Source of the DNA: Herbidospora sakaeratensis
GTDB lineage: Bacteria; Actinomycetota; Actinomycetes; Streptosporangiales; Streptosporangiaceae
Direction: 5' to 3'
DNA: 38,618 nt
Assembly (NCBI RefSeq): GCF_001570525.1
Contig: NZ_BBXC01000012.1
Location: 1 to 38,618, forward strand
Part shown: piece after piece, positions 8,173 through 16,228 of the stretch
Layout of the letters: each line of letters starts with the position of its first letter
Position numbering within the stretch: position 1 is the stretch's first letter
Translations under genes and position numbers: made by a program
Notes under the pieces: model-generated
What the model was told of the DNA's origin: nothing
The model's database searches: none
What the model saw: only the letters and a program-made list of their open reading frames with translations

Positions 8173-8269
8173 ATAGGCCAGATTACCCCCATTCGAGATA
8201 TGTCGCGAGAGGCAAAAATCATGACTACGGTCTTTACCAAATCCTGAATTCGGCTGTCGGGACCGGCCG

Positions 8270-8282
8270 ATACCGGTATAGA
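8270..8282 (+). promoter_or_regulatory. Possible promoter with a 10-bp palindrome
   Basis: ATACCGGTAT (8270-8279) is a perfect palindrome that overlaps a -10-like TATAGA (8277-8282). It lies about 72 bases before the GTG of the radical SAM gene, in the gap shared with the divergent DUF1707 gene. No convincing -35 is seen. A regulator binding the palindrome would block the -10. Confidence 0.35.
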
Positions 8283-8354
8283 GGATGCCCAGACGCCTGA
8301 AGGGCCTCCTTGGTTTACACGAGATCGGAAAAACTACCGAGAAGGGAAGGCCGA

Positions 8355-9668
8355 GTGATCTTTAACGAGGGAACCCGCGGCTTCCGGGCATACACGACGA
8401 AACATCTCGACGACCTGCTTCGCGAGAAGGCCGGGTTCGGCGAGGAGGCGCGGCTACGGGTCCGCGCGGTGGCGACGGTGCTGCCGTTCCGCACCAACGC
8501 CTACGTCGTCGACGAGCTCATCGACTGGTCCGCGGTCCCCGACGACCCGATCTATCGGCTCGTCTTTCCCCAAGAGGACATGCTGCCCGAAGCGGATGTC
8601 TCCCGTCTGGCGAACCTCATCAGGACGAACGCCCCCGTCAAGCAGCTGACGGCGGCGGCCAACGAGGTGCGCATGGGGCTCAACCCCCATCCGGCCGGTC
8701 AGCTCGACCTGAACGTGCCCAAGATCGGCGACGAGCCGGTGCCCGGCATGCAGCACAAATACCCCGAGACCGTGCTGTTCTTCCCCAAGCAGGGGCAGAC
8801 CTGTCACGCCTACTGCACCTACTGCTTCCGCTGGGCGCAGTTCATCGGCGAGCCCGACCTGAAGTTCGCCTCCGGCGACGTCGACGCGCTCGTCGGCTAC
8901 ATCCGCCGCCACCCCGAGGTGACCTCGGTGCTGTTCACGGGCGGCGACCCCATGATCATGGGCGAGCCGGTGCTGCGCCGCTACGTCGAGCCGCTGCTCG
9001 ACCTGCCGCAGATCGACTCGATCCGGATCGGCACCAAGTCGCTGGCCTACTGGCCCGGCCGGTTCGTCACCGACCCCGACGCCGACGACACGCTCAAGCT
9101 GTTCGAGCGGGTGGTCACGTCGGGCAAGAACCTCGCGTTCATGGCGCACTTCTCGCACCCTCGGGAGCTCGAACCCCAGGCGGTGGGTTCGGCGGTGCGG
9201 CGCATCCTGGACACCGGCGCCACGGTTCGGACCCAGGCGCCCCTGATCCGCACGATCAACGACGACGCGGCCACGTGGGCGCACATGTGGCGGCGGCAGA
9301 ACGCGATGGGCATGGTGCCCTACTACATGTTCGTCGAGCGGGACACCGGGCCGCAGGACTACTTCGCGGTGCCGCTGGCCGATGCGTACGAGACCTTCAG
9401 AGACGCCTATGCCCAGGTCTCCGGTCTCTGCCGGACGGTCAGGGGACCCTCGATGTCGGCCACCCCCGGCAAGGTCTGCGTCGACGGCGTGACCGAGGTC
9501 AACGGGCAGCGCGTGTTCGTGCTCCACTTCATCCAGGCCCGTGACCCCGGCCTGGTCGGCCGTCCCTTCTTCGCCCGGTACGACCCCGCGGCCGTCTGGC
9601 TGACCGACCTGCGTCCCGCGTTCGCCGACCGGTTCCCCTTCGAGCCGGCGGCTCCCGTCGCGGCCTGA
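8355..9668 (+). CDS. KamA-family radical SAM protein
   Basis: A 437-residue radical SAM enzyme related to lysine 2,3-aminomutase. The cluster motif is C150-HAY-C154-TY-C157 (CX3CX2C), followed by SAM-binding VLFTGGDPMI. Regions matching the aminomutase core include IRIGTKSLAYWPGRF, MAHFSHPREL and QAPLIRTIND. The aminomutase PLP lysine lies in a PGGGGK motif; here the corresponding place reads ATPGKVCVDG, so PLP use is plausible but not shown. The GTG at 8355 is chosen for its AAGGGA site; a TTG at 8310 would add 15 residues. It stands alone, with no acetyltransferase or beta-lysine pathway gene beside it. The substrate is unknown. Confidence 0.88.
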   Translation: MIFNEGTRGFRAYTTKHLDDLLREKAGFGEEARLRVRAVATVLPFRTNAYVVDELIDWSAVPDDPIYRLVFPQEDMLPEADVSRLANLIRTNAPVKQLTAAANEVRMGLNPHPAGQLDLNVPKIGDEPVPGMQHKYPETVLFFPKQGQTCHAYCTYCFRWAQFIGEPDLKFASGDVDALVGYIRRHPEVTSVLFTGGDPMIMGEPVLRRYVEPLLDLPQIDSIRIGTKSLAYWPGRFVTDPDADDTLKLFERVVTSGKNLAFMAHFSHPRELEPQAVGSAVRRILDTGATVRTQAPLIRTINDDAATWAHMWRRQNAMGMVPYYMFVERDTGPQDYFAVPLADAYETFRDAYAQVSGLCRTVRGPSMSATPGKVCVDGVTEVNGQRVFVLHFIQARDPGLVGRPFFARYDPAAVWLTDLRPAFADRFPFEPAAPVAA

Positions 9669-9697
9669 CCCCAAGGAGACGGAAAACAATTGCCCTC

Positions 9698-9736
9698 GGC
9701 CCGGGAGCCGCGTTTACCGTGCCTTTCTCCCGGGCC
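9698..9736 (+). terminator. Stem-loop after the radical SAM gene
   Basis: GGCCCGGGAG (9698-9707) pairs perfectly with CTCCCGGGCC (9727-9736) around a 19-nt loop. It lies 29 bases after the stop, with no U-run. It probably ends the upstream transcript. A second, bulged hairpin (about 9858-9884) lies in the leader of the next gene. Confidence 0.5.
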
Positions 9737-9932
9737 GGATGTGAATTCCCATCATGTGCCGCCAAGTCGGGCGCCCTCCGGCCTCTCGGCGTTGTGACTC
9801 CCGGTCACCGGGCCGTTTCCCATGGTGATAGAAATTCGGCCTAGCCAATCGGCCGGCGCGAACCCGCGCCGGTTACGCGGGGGTTCTCGGTTCCCGTTCC
9901 CTGACCTGGGACGGGGCTCAGGAGGCATTTAC

Positions 9933-10364
9933 ATGAAGCGCATGATCAAGGCAGCACTCGTCGTCGCGACCTTCGGCGTCGCGGCTATGTTCGCCGCGCC
10001 CGCCCAGGCCGCGGACAACCCGATCTCGGGCCTGCTGGGCGGCATCCCGTTCGTCGGCGGGCACCTCCCGGCCCTTCCGGGAGCCGACCTCGCCGGTGCC
10101 ACCGGCGTCGTGCCGGCGGTCGCCCCTGTCGCGGGCTGGACCGAGCTGGTGCAGGCCACCCCGATGAGCGCGCGCAGCAACGACGTCTCGACTCAGCTCG
10201 CCCCCGCGCTGGACGCCGTCACCGGCGCCGCGGCCCAGGTCGCCGGTGGCGCCGACCAGATCAGCGGCGCCAGCAAGGACCTGACCGGCTCGGCCACCCA
10301 GGTGAGCAAGGCCGCCCAGGGCCTGTCGGGCGCGGTCAGGAACATCGTCTCGGGCACCCGCTAA
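9933..10364 (+). CDS. Small secreted protein
   Basis: A 143-residue exported protein with a clear signal peptide: MKRMIK, hydrophobic stretch, likely cleavage after APAQA (about residue 24). The mature part starts with a glycine/proline-rich segment (ISGLLGGIPFVGGHLPALPG) and ends with an alanine/serine/glycine-rich helical part with regularly spaced residues (AAAQVAGGADQISGASKDL, then SATQVSKAAQGLSGAV). It has no cysteines. The ATG has a textbook AGGAGG site 8 bases ahead, so the longer frame from 9822 is rejected. I do not recognise the family. The composition loosely resembles the secreted protein at 19271-19597. Confidence 0.85.
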   Translation: MKRMIKAALVVATFGVAAMFAAPAQAADNPISGLLGGIPFVGGHLPALPGADLAGATGVVPAVAPVAGWTELVQATPMSARSNDVSTQLAPALDAVTGAAAQVAGGADQISGASKDLTGSATQVSKAAQGLSGAVRNIVSGTR

Positions 10365-10371
10365 GTGCCTC

Positions 10372-10407
10372 TCGGACACGTTGGCGTGGCCACGTCAACG
10401 TTTCCGA
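10372..10407. promoter_or_regulatory. 36-bp near-perfect palindrome
   Basis: The two 18-base arms (10372-10389 and 10390-10407) meet with no spacer and match at 16 of 18 positions; the centre is ACGTTGGCGTGG followed by CCACGTCAACGT. It lies 8 bases after the stop of the secreted protein and 13 bases before the terminator. It could be a protein-binding site or an mRNA 3' structure. Confidence 0.6.
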
Positions 10408-10420
10408 ACCTCTGACATGT

Positions 10421-10459
10421 GAAAACGGCCGGTGCCTTCGCGAGGCACCGGCCGTTTTC
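10421..10459. terminator. Bidirectional terminator, 17-bp perfect stem
   Basis: The left arm (10421-10437, GAAAACGGCCGGTGCCT) is fully complementary to the right arm (10443-10459), with a 5-nt loop. U-runs exist on both strands, so it can end the secreted-protein gene and the convergent small gene. It overlaps the first two bases of the latter's stop codon. Confidence 0.93.
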
Positions 10460-10619
10460 AGTTTGCCCAGGGGCGCACCGAGGTGCGCCTGGCGATCTGT
10501 GCCTGCAGTCTGGCCATCTGCCAGTGCAGTTCGATGAGCTGCTCGGTCAGCAGGGCAGGTGAAAGTTCAGACGGGTCTTCGTCGGCCAGATGATCGATGG
10601 CCGTAACCAGCTCACTCAT
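10458..10619 (-). CDS. 53-residue small protein
   Basis: A short frame starting ATG at 10619 with GGGAGGG just upstream, encoding a 53-residue acidic-to-basic helical peptide (MSELVTAIDHL at the start, ALLTEQLIELHWQMARLQAQ in the middle, RRTSVRPWAN at the end). The middle looks like a single amphipathic helix, possibly a short coiled coil. The stop overlaps the terminator at 10421-10459, which supports expression. It lies 77 bases after the PEBP-family gene on the same strand. The helical stretch faintly recalls the N-terminal region of DUF222/HNH proteins, but it is too short to assign. Confidence 0.6.
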   Translation of the reverse strand: MSELVTAIDHLADEDPSELSPALLTEQLIELHWQMARLQAQIARRTSVRPWAN

Positions 10620-10696
10620 CCCGCCCTCCCAGTTCATCGGCGTTCCTTAGATCGAATCCCCGTTCGAATCATAATGGAACACCGGCCGCAGCGGCA

Positions 10697-11233
10697 TCAG
10701 CTTTCGTACACCGGTGCGATGAATCCGCGCGCCAGGGTGTGGGCGGTGATGTTGAAGCCCACCACGGCCGGGTTGGAGTCGGGGTCGACCCCGAGCTTGT
10801 CGGTGTCGAGGGCGTGCACGGCGAACAGGTAGCGGTGCGGCAGGCCGGGGGGCGGGGCGGCGCCGCCGTACTCCTTGATGCCGTAGTCGTTCTTGGCGTG
10901 GACGGCGCCCTCGGGCAGGCCCGCGAAGCCGGGGCCGTTGCCGGCGCCCTCGGGGAGCTCGGTGACCGAGGCCGGGATGTCGAACACGAGCCAGTGCCAG
11001 AAACCGCTGCCGGTGGGGGCGTCGGGGTCGAAACAGGTGACCGCGAAGCTCTGGGTGCCCTCGGGGGCGCCCGACCAGGTCAGGCGCGGGGAGACGTTCT
11101 CGCCGGAGAAGCCCCAGTCGTTGAAGACGTGGCGGTCGGGCAGCGTCGCCCCGTCGGACAGCCCGGAGGCCTCGACGGTGAGCGCCGGGACCTCCGGCAG
11201 GTGGTCGTAGGGAATGGGTGCTGGCGTCGGCAT
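10697..11233 (-). CDS. YbhB/YbcL family PEBP-like protein
   Basis: A 178-residue phosphatidylethanolamine-binding/Raf-kinase-inhibitor-like protein. Key family motifs are present: FDPDAPTGSGFWHW (anion-binding site) and GGAAPPPGLPHRYLFAVHALD. No signal peptide is visible, so it is cytoplasmic. The biochemical role of bacterial members is unclear. The ATG at 11233 has a GGAG site 6 bases ahead; the longer frame to 11287 has none. It lies downstream of the ABC exporter genes, 54 bases after the ATPase stop, so it may be read through from them. Confidence 0.92.
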   Translation of the reverse strand: MPTPAPIPYDHLPEVPALTVEASGLSDGATLPDRHVFNDWGFSGENVSPRLTWSGAPEGTQSFAVTCFDPDAPTGSGFWHWLVFDIPASVTELPEGAGNGPGFAGLPEGAVHAKNDYGIKEYGGAAPPPGLPHRYLFAVHALDTDKLGVDPDSNPAVVGFNITAHTLARGFIAPVYES

Positions 11234-11287
11234 GGCGCACTCCGCTCGGGATAGGTCGCGATCTTCTGCGGGCCTATCCTCTACCAC

Positions 11288-12121
11288 TCACGCCTTGTTG
11301 TAGGCGCTGATCACCTCGGTGGGGTCGCCGTCCATCTTGATCTTGCCCTTGTGCAGCCAGATGACCCGGTTGCAGGTCTCCTCGATGACGTCGAGGTTGT
11401 GGGCGACCAGGAAGACGGTGCCGGCCGACTCGCGCATCTGCATGATGCGCTTCTGGGAGCGCTTGCGGAACTCACGGTCGCCGGTGGCCAGCGCCTCGTC
11501 GATCAGCAGCACGTCGTGGACCTTCGCCGACGCGATGGCGAAGCGCAGGCGGGCGCCCATGCCCGACGAGTAGGTCGACATGGGGAACTGCACGAACTCG
11601 CCGATGCCGGAGAAGTCGACGATCTCGTCGTACTTGGCCCGGACCTCGGCGGGGGTCATGCCCATCGCGTAGCAGCCCAGGGTGATGTTGCGCTCGCCGG
11701 TGAGCTCCTTCATCAGGGCGGCGTTGACGCCCAGGAGCGAGGGCTGGCCGTCGGTGTAGACGGCGCCGGAGTGGGGCGGCAGCAGGCCGGCGATGGCGCG
11801 CAGCAGGGTCGACTTGCCGGAGCCGTTGCGGCCGATGATGCCGATCGCGTCGCCGTGGCGGGCCACGAACGAGACGCCCTTGACGGCGTGGACCTCGCGC
11901 ATCTGCGGGCGGCCCTGACGCCTGACCAGTCGCATGAGAGCGGTGGCGGCGTTGCCCTTCTCCTCGGCGGAGGTCGCGCCGTAGACCTTGTAGACGATGT
12001 GGAGGTCGTCGACGATGACGGTCGGGGTGCCGACGGCAGACGACTTGGCGGTCGCCTCCTGTTCTTCGGCGGTCAACGGCCACACCCTCTTTTCCATCGC
12101 CATCGGCTTCGCCTCAGCCAC
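11288..12121 (-). CDS. ABC exporter ATPase (TagH/Wzt/RfbE type)
   Basis: A 277-residue ATPase of a polysaccharide or teichoic-acid ABC-2 exporter. Walker A is GRNGSGKST, the signature is YSSGMGARLRFA, and Walker B is VLLIDEALATGD. The YSSGM signature and the DEAL Walker B are typical of the TagH/Wzt class. There is no C-terminal carbohydrate-binding domain, so recognition of a modified chain end is unlikely. The GTG at 12121 overlaps the permease stop by 8 bases and has AGAGAGG upstream, indicating translational coupling. The cargo is probably a cell-wall glycopolymer; no glycosyltransferase gene is adjacent to tell which. Confidence 0.92.
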   Translation of the reverse strand: MAEAKPMAMEKRVWPLTAEEQEATAKSSAVGTPTVIVDDLHIVYKVYGATSAEEKGNAATALMRLVRRQGRPQMREVHAVKGVSFVARHGDAIGIIGRNGSGKSTLLRAIAGLLPPHSGAVYTDGQPSLLGVNAALMKELTGERNITLGCYAMGMTPAEVRAKYDEIVDFSGIGEFVQFPMSTYSSGMGARLRFAIASAKVHDVLLIDEALATGDREFRKRSQKRIMQMRESAGTVFLVAHNLDVIEETCNRVIWLHKGKIKMDGDPTEVISAYNKA

Positions 12122-13025
12122 GTCCGTACCTCTCTTCGGCGCGCCAGAAGTACCAGAAACCGATGACAAGGGCGAACACCGCCCAGAATATGGCAGTCGT
12201 CCAGGCCCACTGAGGCGGCGTGTGGTCGTGGATGAGCAGGTCGCGCATCAGCTCGATGTAGGCCGCGGCCGGGTTGAGCTCCATGATGTACTGCACGAAC
12301 GCCAGTGACTCGGGCAGGTCGGCGACGCGGTCGGGGATGCTGAAGAAGACGCCCGACGCGTAGAGCCAGGTCCGCATGATGAACGGGAGCAACTGGTTCA
12401 TGTCGCGGGCGAAGGCGCCCACGCGGGCCATGAACAGGCCGGCGCCGACGTTGAAGGTGAGCTGGAGCAGCAGCGCGACCGGGATGAACAACCAGTAGAG
12501 CGTGACCGGCTCGCCGGTGAGCAGCACGATCCCGATGAGCACCAGCATCGACCAGAGCAGCTGCTGGAGCTCCTGCACCGCGTAGGCCAGCGGCAGCGCG
12601 GCCCGGGGGAAGTGCAGCGCCCGGATCATCGACAGGTTGTTGGAGATCGACTTGGCGCCGCTGCTGACGGTCCGCTGGGTGAAGGTGAAGATGAAGACGC
12701 CGGTGATCAGGAAGGCCGTGTAGTTGGAGATGTCCTTCTTCTGATCGAGGATGACGCCGAACATCAGGTAGTAGACGCCGGCGTTCAGGAGCGGCGTGAG
12801 GAGCTGCCAGAGCTGGCCCAGCATCGACTGGCTGTACTTGGAGACGTTGCGCGACGTCGCGTACTTGAGCACGAAGTGTCGGCGGGCCCAGAGCTGCCCG
12901 ACGTAGAAAGGCAGGCTCGGGCGCGCGATCGCGCGACGGAGGCCGTGACGCTTCGCGAGCGCGGCCAGCGATTCCGTCGCTGCGCCGCCCTGCGCGTCCG
13001 CGACGGCGGAATCCGGCTGGCTCAT
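12114..13025 (-). CDS. ABC-2 exporter permease (TagG/Wzm type)
   Basis: A 303-residue integral membrane protein, partner of the ATPase encoded just downstream. About six transmembrane segments are seen, including LLNAGVYYLMFGVIL, YTAFLITGVFIFTF, LLWSMLVLIGIVLLTG, YWLFIPVALLLQLTF and AIFWAVFALVIGFWYFW. The motif RTWLYASGVFFSIP and the ending LNPAAAYIELMRDLL are typical of polysaccharide ABC-2 permeases. The ATG at 13025 has only a weak ribosome binding site. It is the first gene of the pair; mycobacterial Wzm/Wzt galactan export and TagGH teichoic-acid export are the closest functional analogues. Confidence 0.92.
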   Translation of the reverse strand: MSQPDSAVADAQGGAATESLAALAKRHGLRRAIARPSLPFYVGQLWARRHFVLKYATSRNVSKYSQSMLGQLWQLLTPLLNAGVYYLMFGVILDQKKDISNYTAFLITGVFIFTFTQRTVSSGAKSISNNLSMIRALHFPRAALPLAYAVQELQQLLWSMLVLIGIVLLTGEPVTLYWLFIPVALLLQLTFNVGAGLFMARVGAFARDMNQLLPFIMRTWLYASGVFFSIPDRVADLPESLAFVQYIMELNPAAAYIELMRDLLIHDHTPPQWAWTTAIFWAVFALVIGFWYFWRAEERYGRG

Positions 13026-13501
13026 GGCAAGGACTCTATTGGATGCTGGTGAACGAGAAGCCTGCGATGGTCACCTGTTGGCTCCTCGTGGGGTTGGGTG
13101 AAGCCGCCGGTGGCGGGGGTGCCACGGCTTGGTCAAAGGTAGCCCACCAGGTCCTGATATGGGGACAACGCCACGATCGGTACCGCAAAGGACGTACCGT
13201 GGCTTCACCAGTACCGGGACATGTGTACCTTTGTGGGAGTTTTGGAGCCGTTTAAGAGGTTTGAGGCGACCTTCTTGGTATGCGTGTGACGCCCGACTGA
13301 CGCACGTGTGACCGAACTGCAACGCAGCAGAGACAACACTGCGGTGTGTGGTGAGGGATGCTCGCGGACGACTGGCAGGGCGTCAGCTCGTTTGACCGTG
13401 TCTGCAAATCCGAGGTCCTCACAAGGGGCCCAGGGGGTGCCGGCCTGGACATCTCGCAGCTCAGCGCCAACGCCCATCCTTTGAGGGAGGATCTACTCAC
13501 T
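13026..13501. other. Divergent leader between exporter and peptide importer
   Basis: No gene is supported in this 476-base gap. An inverted repeat CGGTAC...GTACCG is present around 13179-13200. The stretch presumably holds the promoter of the five-gene importer and that of the ABC exporter. A frame open from 13358 leads into the binding-protein gene but has no start signal. Confidence 0.5.
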
Positions 13502-15169
13502 ATGCGCGTATTCAAGGGCGCACAGATCATCGCCGGCACTGCCGTGTTGGCGCTCGGCCTGGCCGCCTGTGGTGGCGGCGACGAGGCCCCCAACCCTGCC
13601 ACGGGTGGCGAGGGATCCGCCGCCGCGCCGATCGTGGTCGAGATCGCCGAGCCGCAGCACGAGCTCGTCCCGGGTAACACCGCGGAGACCAGCGGCGCCG
13701 AGGTGCTCAACGCCCTGTTCATCGGCCTGGTCAACTACGACGCTGACAAGAAGCCGATCAACCAGATCGCCGAGTCCATCACCTCTGACGACCAGACCAA
13801 CTGGACGATCAAGCTGAAGGACGGCTACAAGTTCCACGACGGCACCCCCGTCGACGCCCAGAGCTTCGTCGACTCCTGGAACTACACCGCCAACGGCGCC
13901 AACGCGTACGAGGCCAACTACTTCATGGGTTCGATCGCCGGCTACGCCGAGATGAACCCGGTCGACCCCGACGGCGACGGCCCGCAGGCGGCCCCCGCGG
14001 CCACCGCGACCAGCCTCACCGGTCTGAAGGTCGTCGACCCGCTGACCTTCACGGTCCAGCTGACCAACCCCTTCTCGGGCTTCCCGACGATGCTGGGCTA
14101 CACCGCCTTCTACCCGATGCCCAAGGCCGCGTTCGGCCCTGACGGCAAGGTGACCGCCGCCTACGGCGAGTCGCCCATCGGCAACGGCCCCTTCAAGATG
14201 GCCAAGCCGTGGAAGCGCGGCGTCGAGACCCGCATCTCGCTGGTCCGCAACGACGACTACGCCGAGGCCAAGGCCAAGGTCGAGGCCGTCGACTTCGCGA
14301 TCTACACCGACCTGAACACCGCCTACCGCGACCTGCAGGCCGGCAACATCGACATCATGGACCAGCTGCCCGCCGAGGTCATCGCCTCCGCCAAGGCCGA
14401 GCTGGGCGACCGCTACATCGAGCAGCCCTCCTCGGGCATCGGCTACCTGGGCTTCCCGACCAAGGTCGGCGCCGACTACGCCAAGAGCCCCGAGCTGCGC
14501 AAGGCCATCTCGATGGCCATCGACCGCAAGACCATCACCGAGCAGGTCTTCTCCGGCACCCGGGTGCCGGCCGACGACTTCATCTCGCCGGTCGTGGCCG
14601 GTTACCGTCAGGGCGCCTGCGGCGAGGCCTGCACCTACGACCCGGTGAAGGCCAAGGAGCTGTGGGACGCCAACGGCGGCGCGCAGGCCGGCGCCATCGA
14701 GCTGGGCTACAACGCCGACGGCGGCCACAAGGAGTGGATCGAGGCCGTCGCGAACAACCTCCGCACCAACCTCGGCGCCACCGTTGAGCCGAAGCCGGTC
14801 GAGAAGTTCGCCACCATCCTCGACGACCTGGGCGCGGACAAGTGGAAGGGCCTCTTCCGGATGGCCTGGATCATGGACTACCCGTCGCCGGAGAACTACC
14901 TCAAGCCGATCTTCGCGGCCAACGCCGGCTCCAACTACTCAGGCTTCAACAACAAGGAGTTCGAGGAGCTGCTGAAGAAGGCCGACTCGGCTCCCACGGT
15001 CGAAGAGGGCATCGCGTCCTACCAGGCCGCCGACGACATCCTGCTGAAGGAACTGCCCTACATCCCGGTCTACTTCTACCAGACCAACGGCGCCTTCTCC
15101 TCGAACGTGAAGAACGTCAAGATCGACCCGTTCGAGCGCATCGAGATCGCGAACGTCGAAAGGGCCTAA
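13502..15169 (+). CDS. Peptide ABC transporter, substrate-binding lipoprotein
   Basis: A 555-residue extracytoplasmic solute-binding protein (family 5, OppA/DppA). A lipoprotein signal peptide ends in LGLAAC with the lipidated cysteine at residue 23, followed by a short linker. Family features include FHDGTPVDAQSFVDSW, AYGESPIGNGPFKM and AISMAIDRKTI. It captures oligopeptides and passes them to the permeases encoded next. The ATG at 13502 is preceded by AGGGAGG and gives the correct lipobox spacing. It is followed by two stem-loops and then the permease genes, the usual layout in which the binding protein is made in excess. Confidence 0.96.
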   Translation: MRVFKGAQIIAGTAVLALGLAACGGGDEAPNPATGGEGSAAAPIVVEIAEPQHELVPGNTAETSGAEVLNALFIGLVNYDADKKPINQIAESITSDDQTNWTIKLKDGYKFHDGTPVDAQSFVDSWNYTANGANAYEANYFMGSIAGYAEMNPVDPDGDGPQAAPAATATSLTGLKVVDPLTFTVQLTNPFSGFPTMLGYTAFYPMPKAAFGPDGKVTAAYGESPIGNGPFKMAKPWKRGVETRISLVRNDDYAEAKAKVEAVDFAIYTDLNTAYRDLQAGNIDIMDQLPAEVIASAKAELGDRYIEQPSSGIGYLGFPTKVGADYAKSPELRKAISMAIDRKTITEQVFSGTRVPADDFISPVVAGYRQGACGEACTYDPVKAKELWDANGGAQAGAIELGYNADGGHKEWIEAVANNLRTNLGATVEPKPVEKFATILDDLGADKWKGLFRMAWIMDYPSPENYLKPIFAANAGSNYSGFNNKEFEELLKKADSAPTVEEGIASYQAADDILLKELPYIPVYFYQTNGAFSSNVKNVKIDPFERIEIANVERA

Positions 15170-15181
15170 GACGGCATCCAA

Positions 15182-15213
15182 CCCGGGCGGCGGAACCCCT
15201 TGAGCCGCCCGGG
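15182..15213 (+). terminator. Intercistronic stem-loop 1 in the peptide-importer operon
   Basis: CCCGGGCGGC (15182-15191) pairs perfectly with GCCGCCCGGG (15204-15213) around a 12-nt loop, 12 bases after the binding-protein stop. No U-run follows, so it is more likely an RNA-stabilising or partial-attenuation structure than a full terminator. Confidence 0.75.
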
Positions 15214-15230
15214 ATGGACCTTCACTCTTG

Positions 15231-15264
15231 GGGCAGCCCTACTTCGGTTGCAGTGGGGCTGCCC
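15231..15264 (+). terminator. Intercistronic stem-loop 2 in the peptide-importer operon
   Basis: GGGCAGCCC (15231-15239) pairs with GGGCTGCCC (15256-15264) around a 16-nt loop, followed by TTCGTC. Together with the preceding hairpin it would lower permease expression relative to the binding protein. Confidence 0.7.
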
Positions 15265-15286
15265 TTCGTCATGATCGGGAGACCGA

Positions 15287-16228
15287 ATGGGCCGCTACGT
15301 TGTCAGGCGCCTGCTCCAGGCGATCCCTGTGCTGCTTGGCACCACGTTTCTCATCTTCACGCTCGTCTACTGGCTCCCCGGCGACCCCATTCAGGCTCTC
15401 GCCGGAGACCGGGCCGTCGACCCGGTGTTCCGGGCCACGATGCGTGAGATGTTCCATCTGGACGAACCCCTGGTCGTCCAGTACGGCTACTACATCCAGG
15501 GCATCTTCTCCGGCGACTTCGGAACGACCTTCCGCGGTCTGCCGGTTTCCACCATTTTCGAAGGCAAGTTCCAGATCACCCTGAACCTGGCCATGACGGC
15601 CCTGGTCATCGAGGCGATCGTGGGCATCGGCCTGGGTCTCATCGCCGCGCTGCGCCGCGGCAAGGCCACCGACACGGCGATCCTCGCCTTCACGCTGCTG
15701 CTGGTGTCGATCCCGACCCTGGTCAGCGGCTTCGTGCTCCAGCTCGTGCTGGGCCTGCAACTCAAGACGTCCACGGGAATCGACTTCTTCCCGGTGGCCG
15801 GCACCTCCGAAGGCTGGCGCAGCTACCTGCTGCCGGGCATCGTGCTGGCCGGGACGTCGATCGCCTACCTGACGCGACTGACGCGCACCAGCCTGATGGA
15901 GACGTTGCGGGCCGACTACGTGCGGACCGCGATCGCCAAGGGCATGCCCCGGCGCCGGGTGCTGGGCAGACACGCCCTGCGCAACTCGCTGATCCCGCTC
16001 GTCACCTATCTGGGCGCCGACCTCGGCGCGCTGATGAGCGGCGCGGTGATCACCGAGACCATCTTCAACCTGAACGGCATCGGCCGCCAGCTCGTCGACT
16101 CGGTCTACCTGTCGGAGAACTCGGTGGTCGTCGGCATCGTGACCGTGCTGGTGCTGATCTTCATCGCCGCCAACCTGATCGTCGACCTGCTGTACGCCGT
16201 CCTCGACCCCAGGATCCGCTATGAGTGA
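15287..16228 (+). CDS. Peptide ABC transporter permease, OppB/DppB type
   Basis: A 313-residue inner-membrane permease. The N-terminus (RYVVRRLLQAIPVLLGTTFLIF) and LPGDP motif are typical of OppB/DppB. About six transmembrane helices are seen, and the EAA loop that contacts the ATPase appears as ADYVRTAIAKGMPRRRVLGRHALRN. The ATG has GGGAGA 5 bases ahead. Its stop overlaps the start of the next permease by 8 bases. Confidence 0.96.
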   Translation: MGRYVVRRLLQAIPVLLGTTFLIFTLVYWLPGDPIQALAGDRAVDPVFRATMREMFHLDEPLVVQYGYYIQGIFSGDFGTTFRGLPVSTIFEGKFQITLNLAMTALVIEAIVGIGLGLIAALRRGKATDTAILAFTLLLVSIPTLVSGFVLQLVLGLQLKTSTGIDFFPVAGTSEGWRSYLLPGIVLAGTSIAYLTRLTRTSLMETLRADYVRTAIAKGMPRRRVLGRHALRNSLIPLVTYLGADLGALMSGAVITETIFNLNGIGRQLVDSVYLSENSVVVGIVTVLVLIFIAANLIVDLLYAVLDPRIRYE

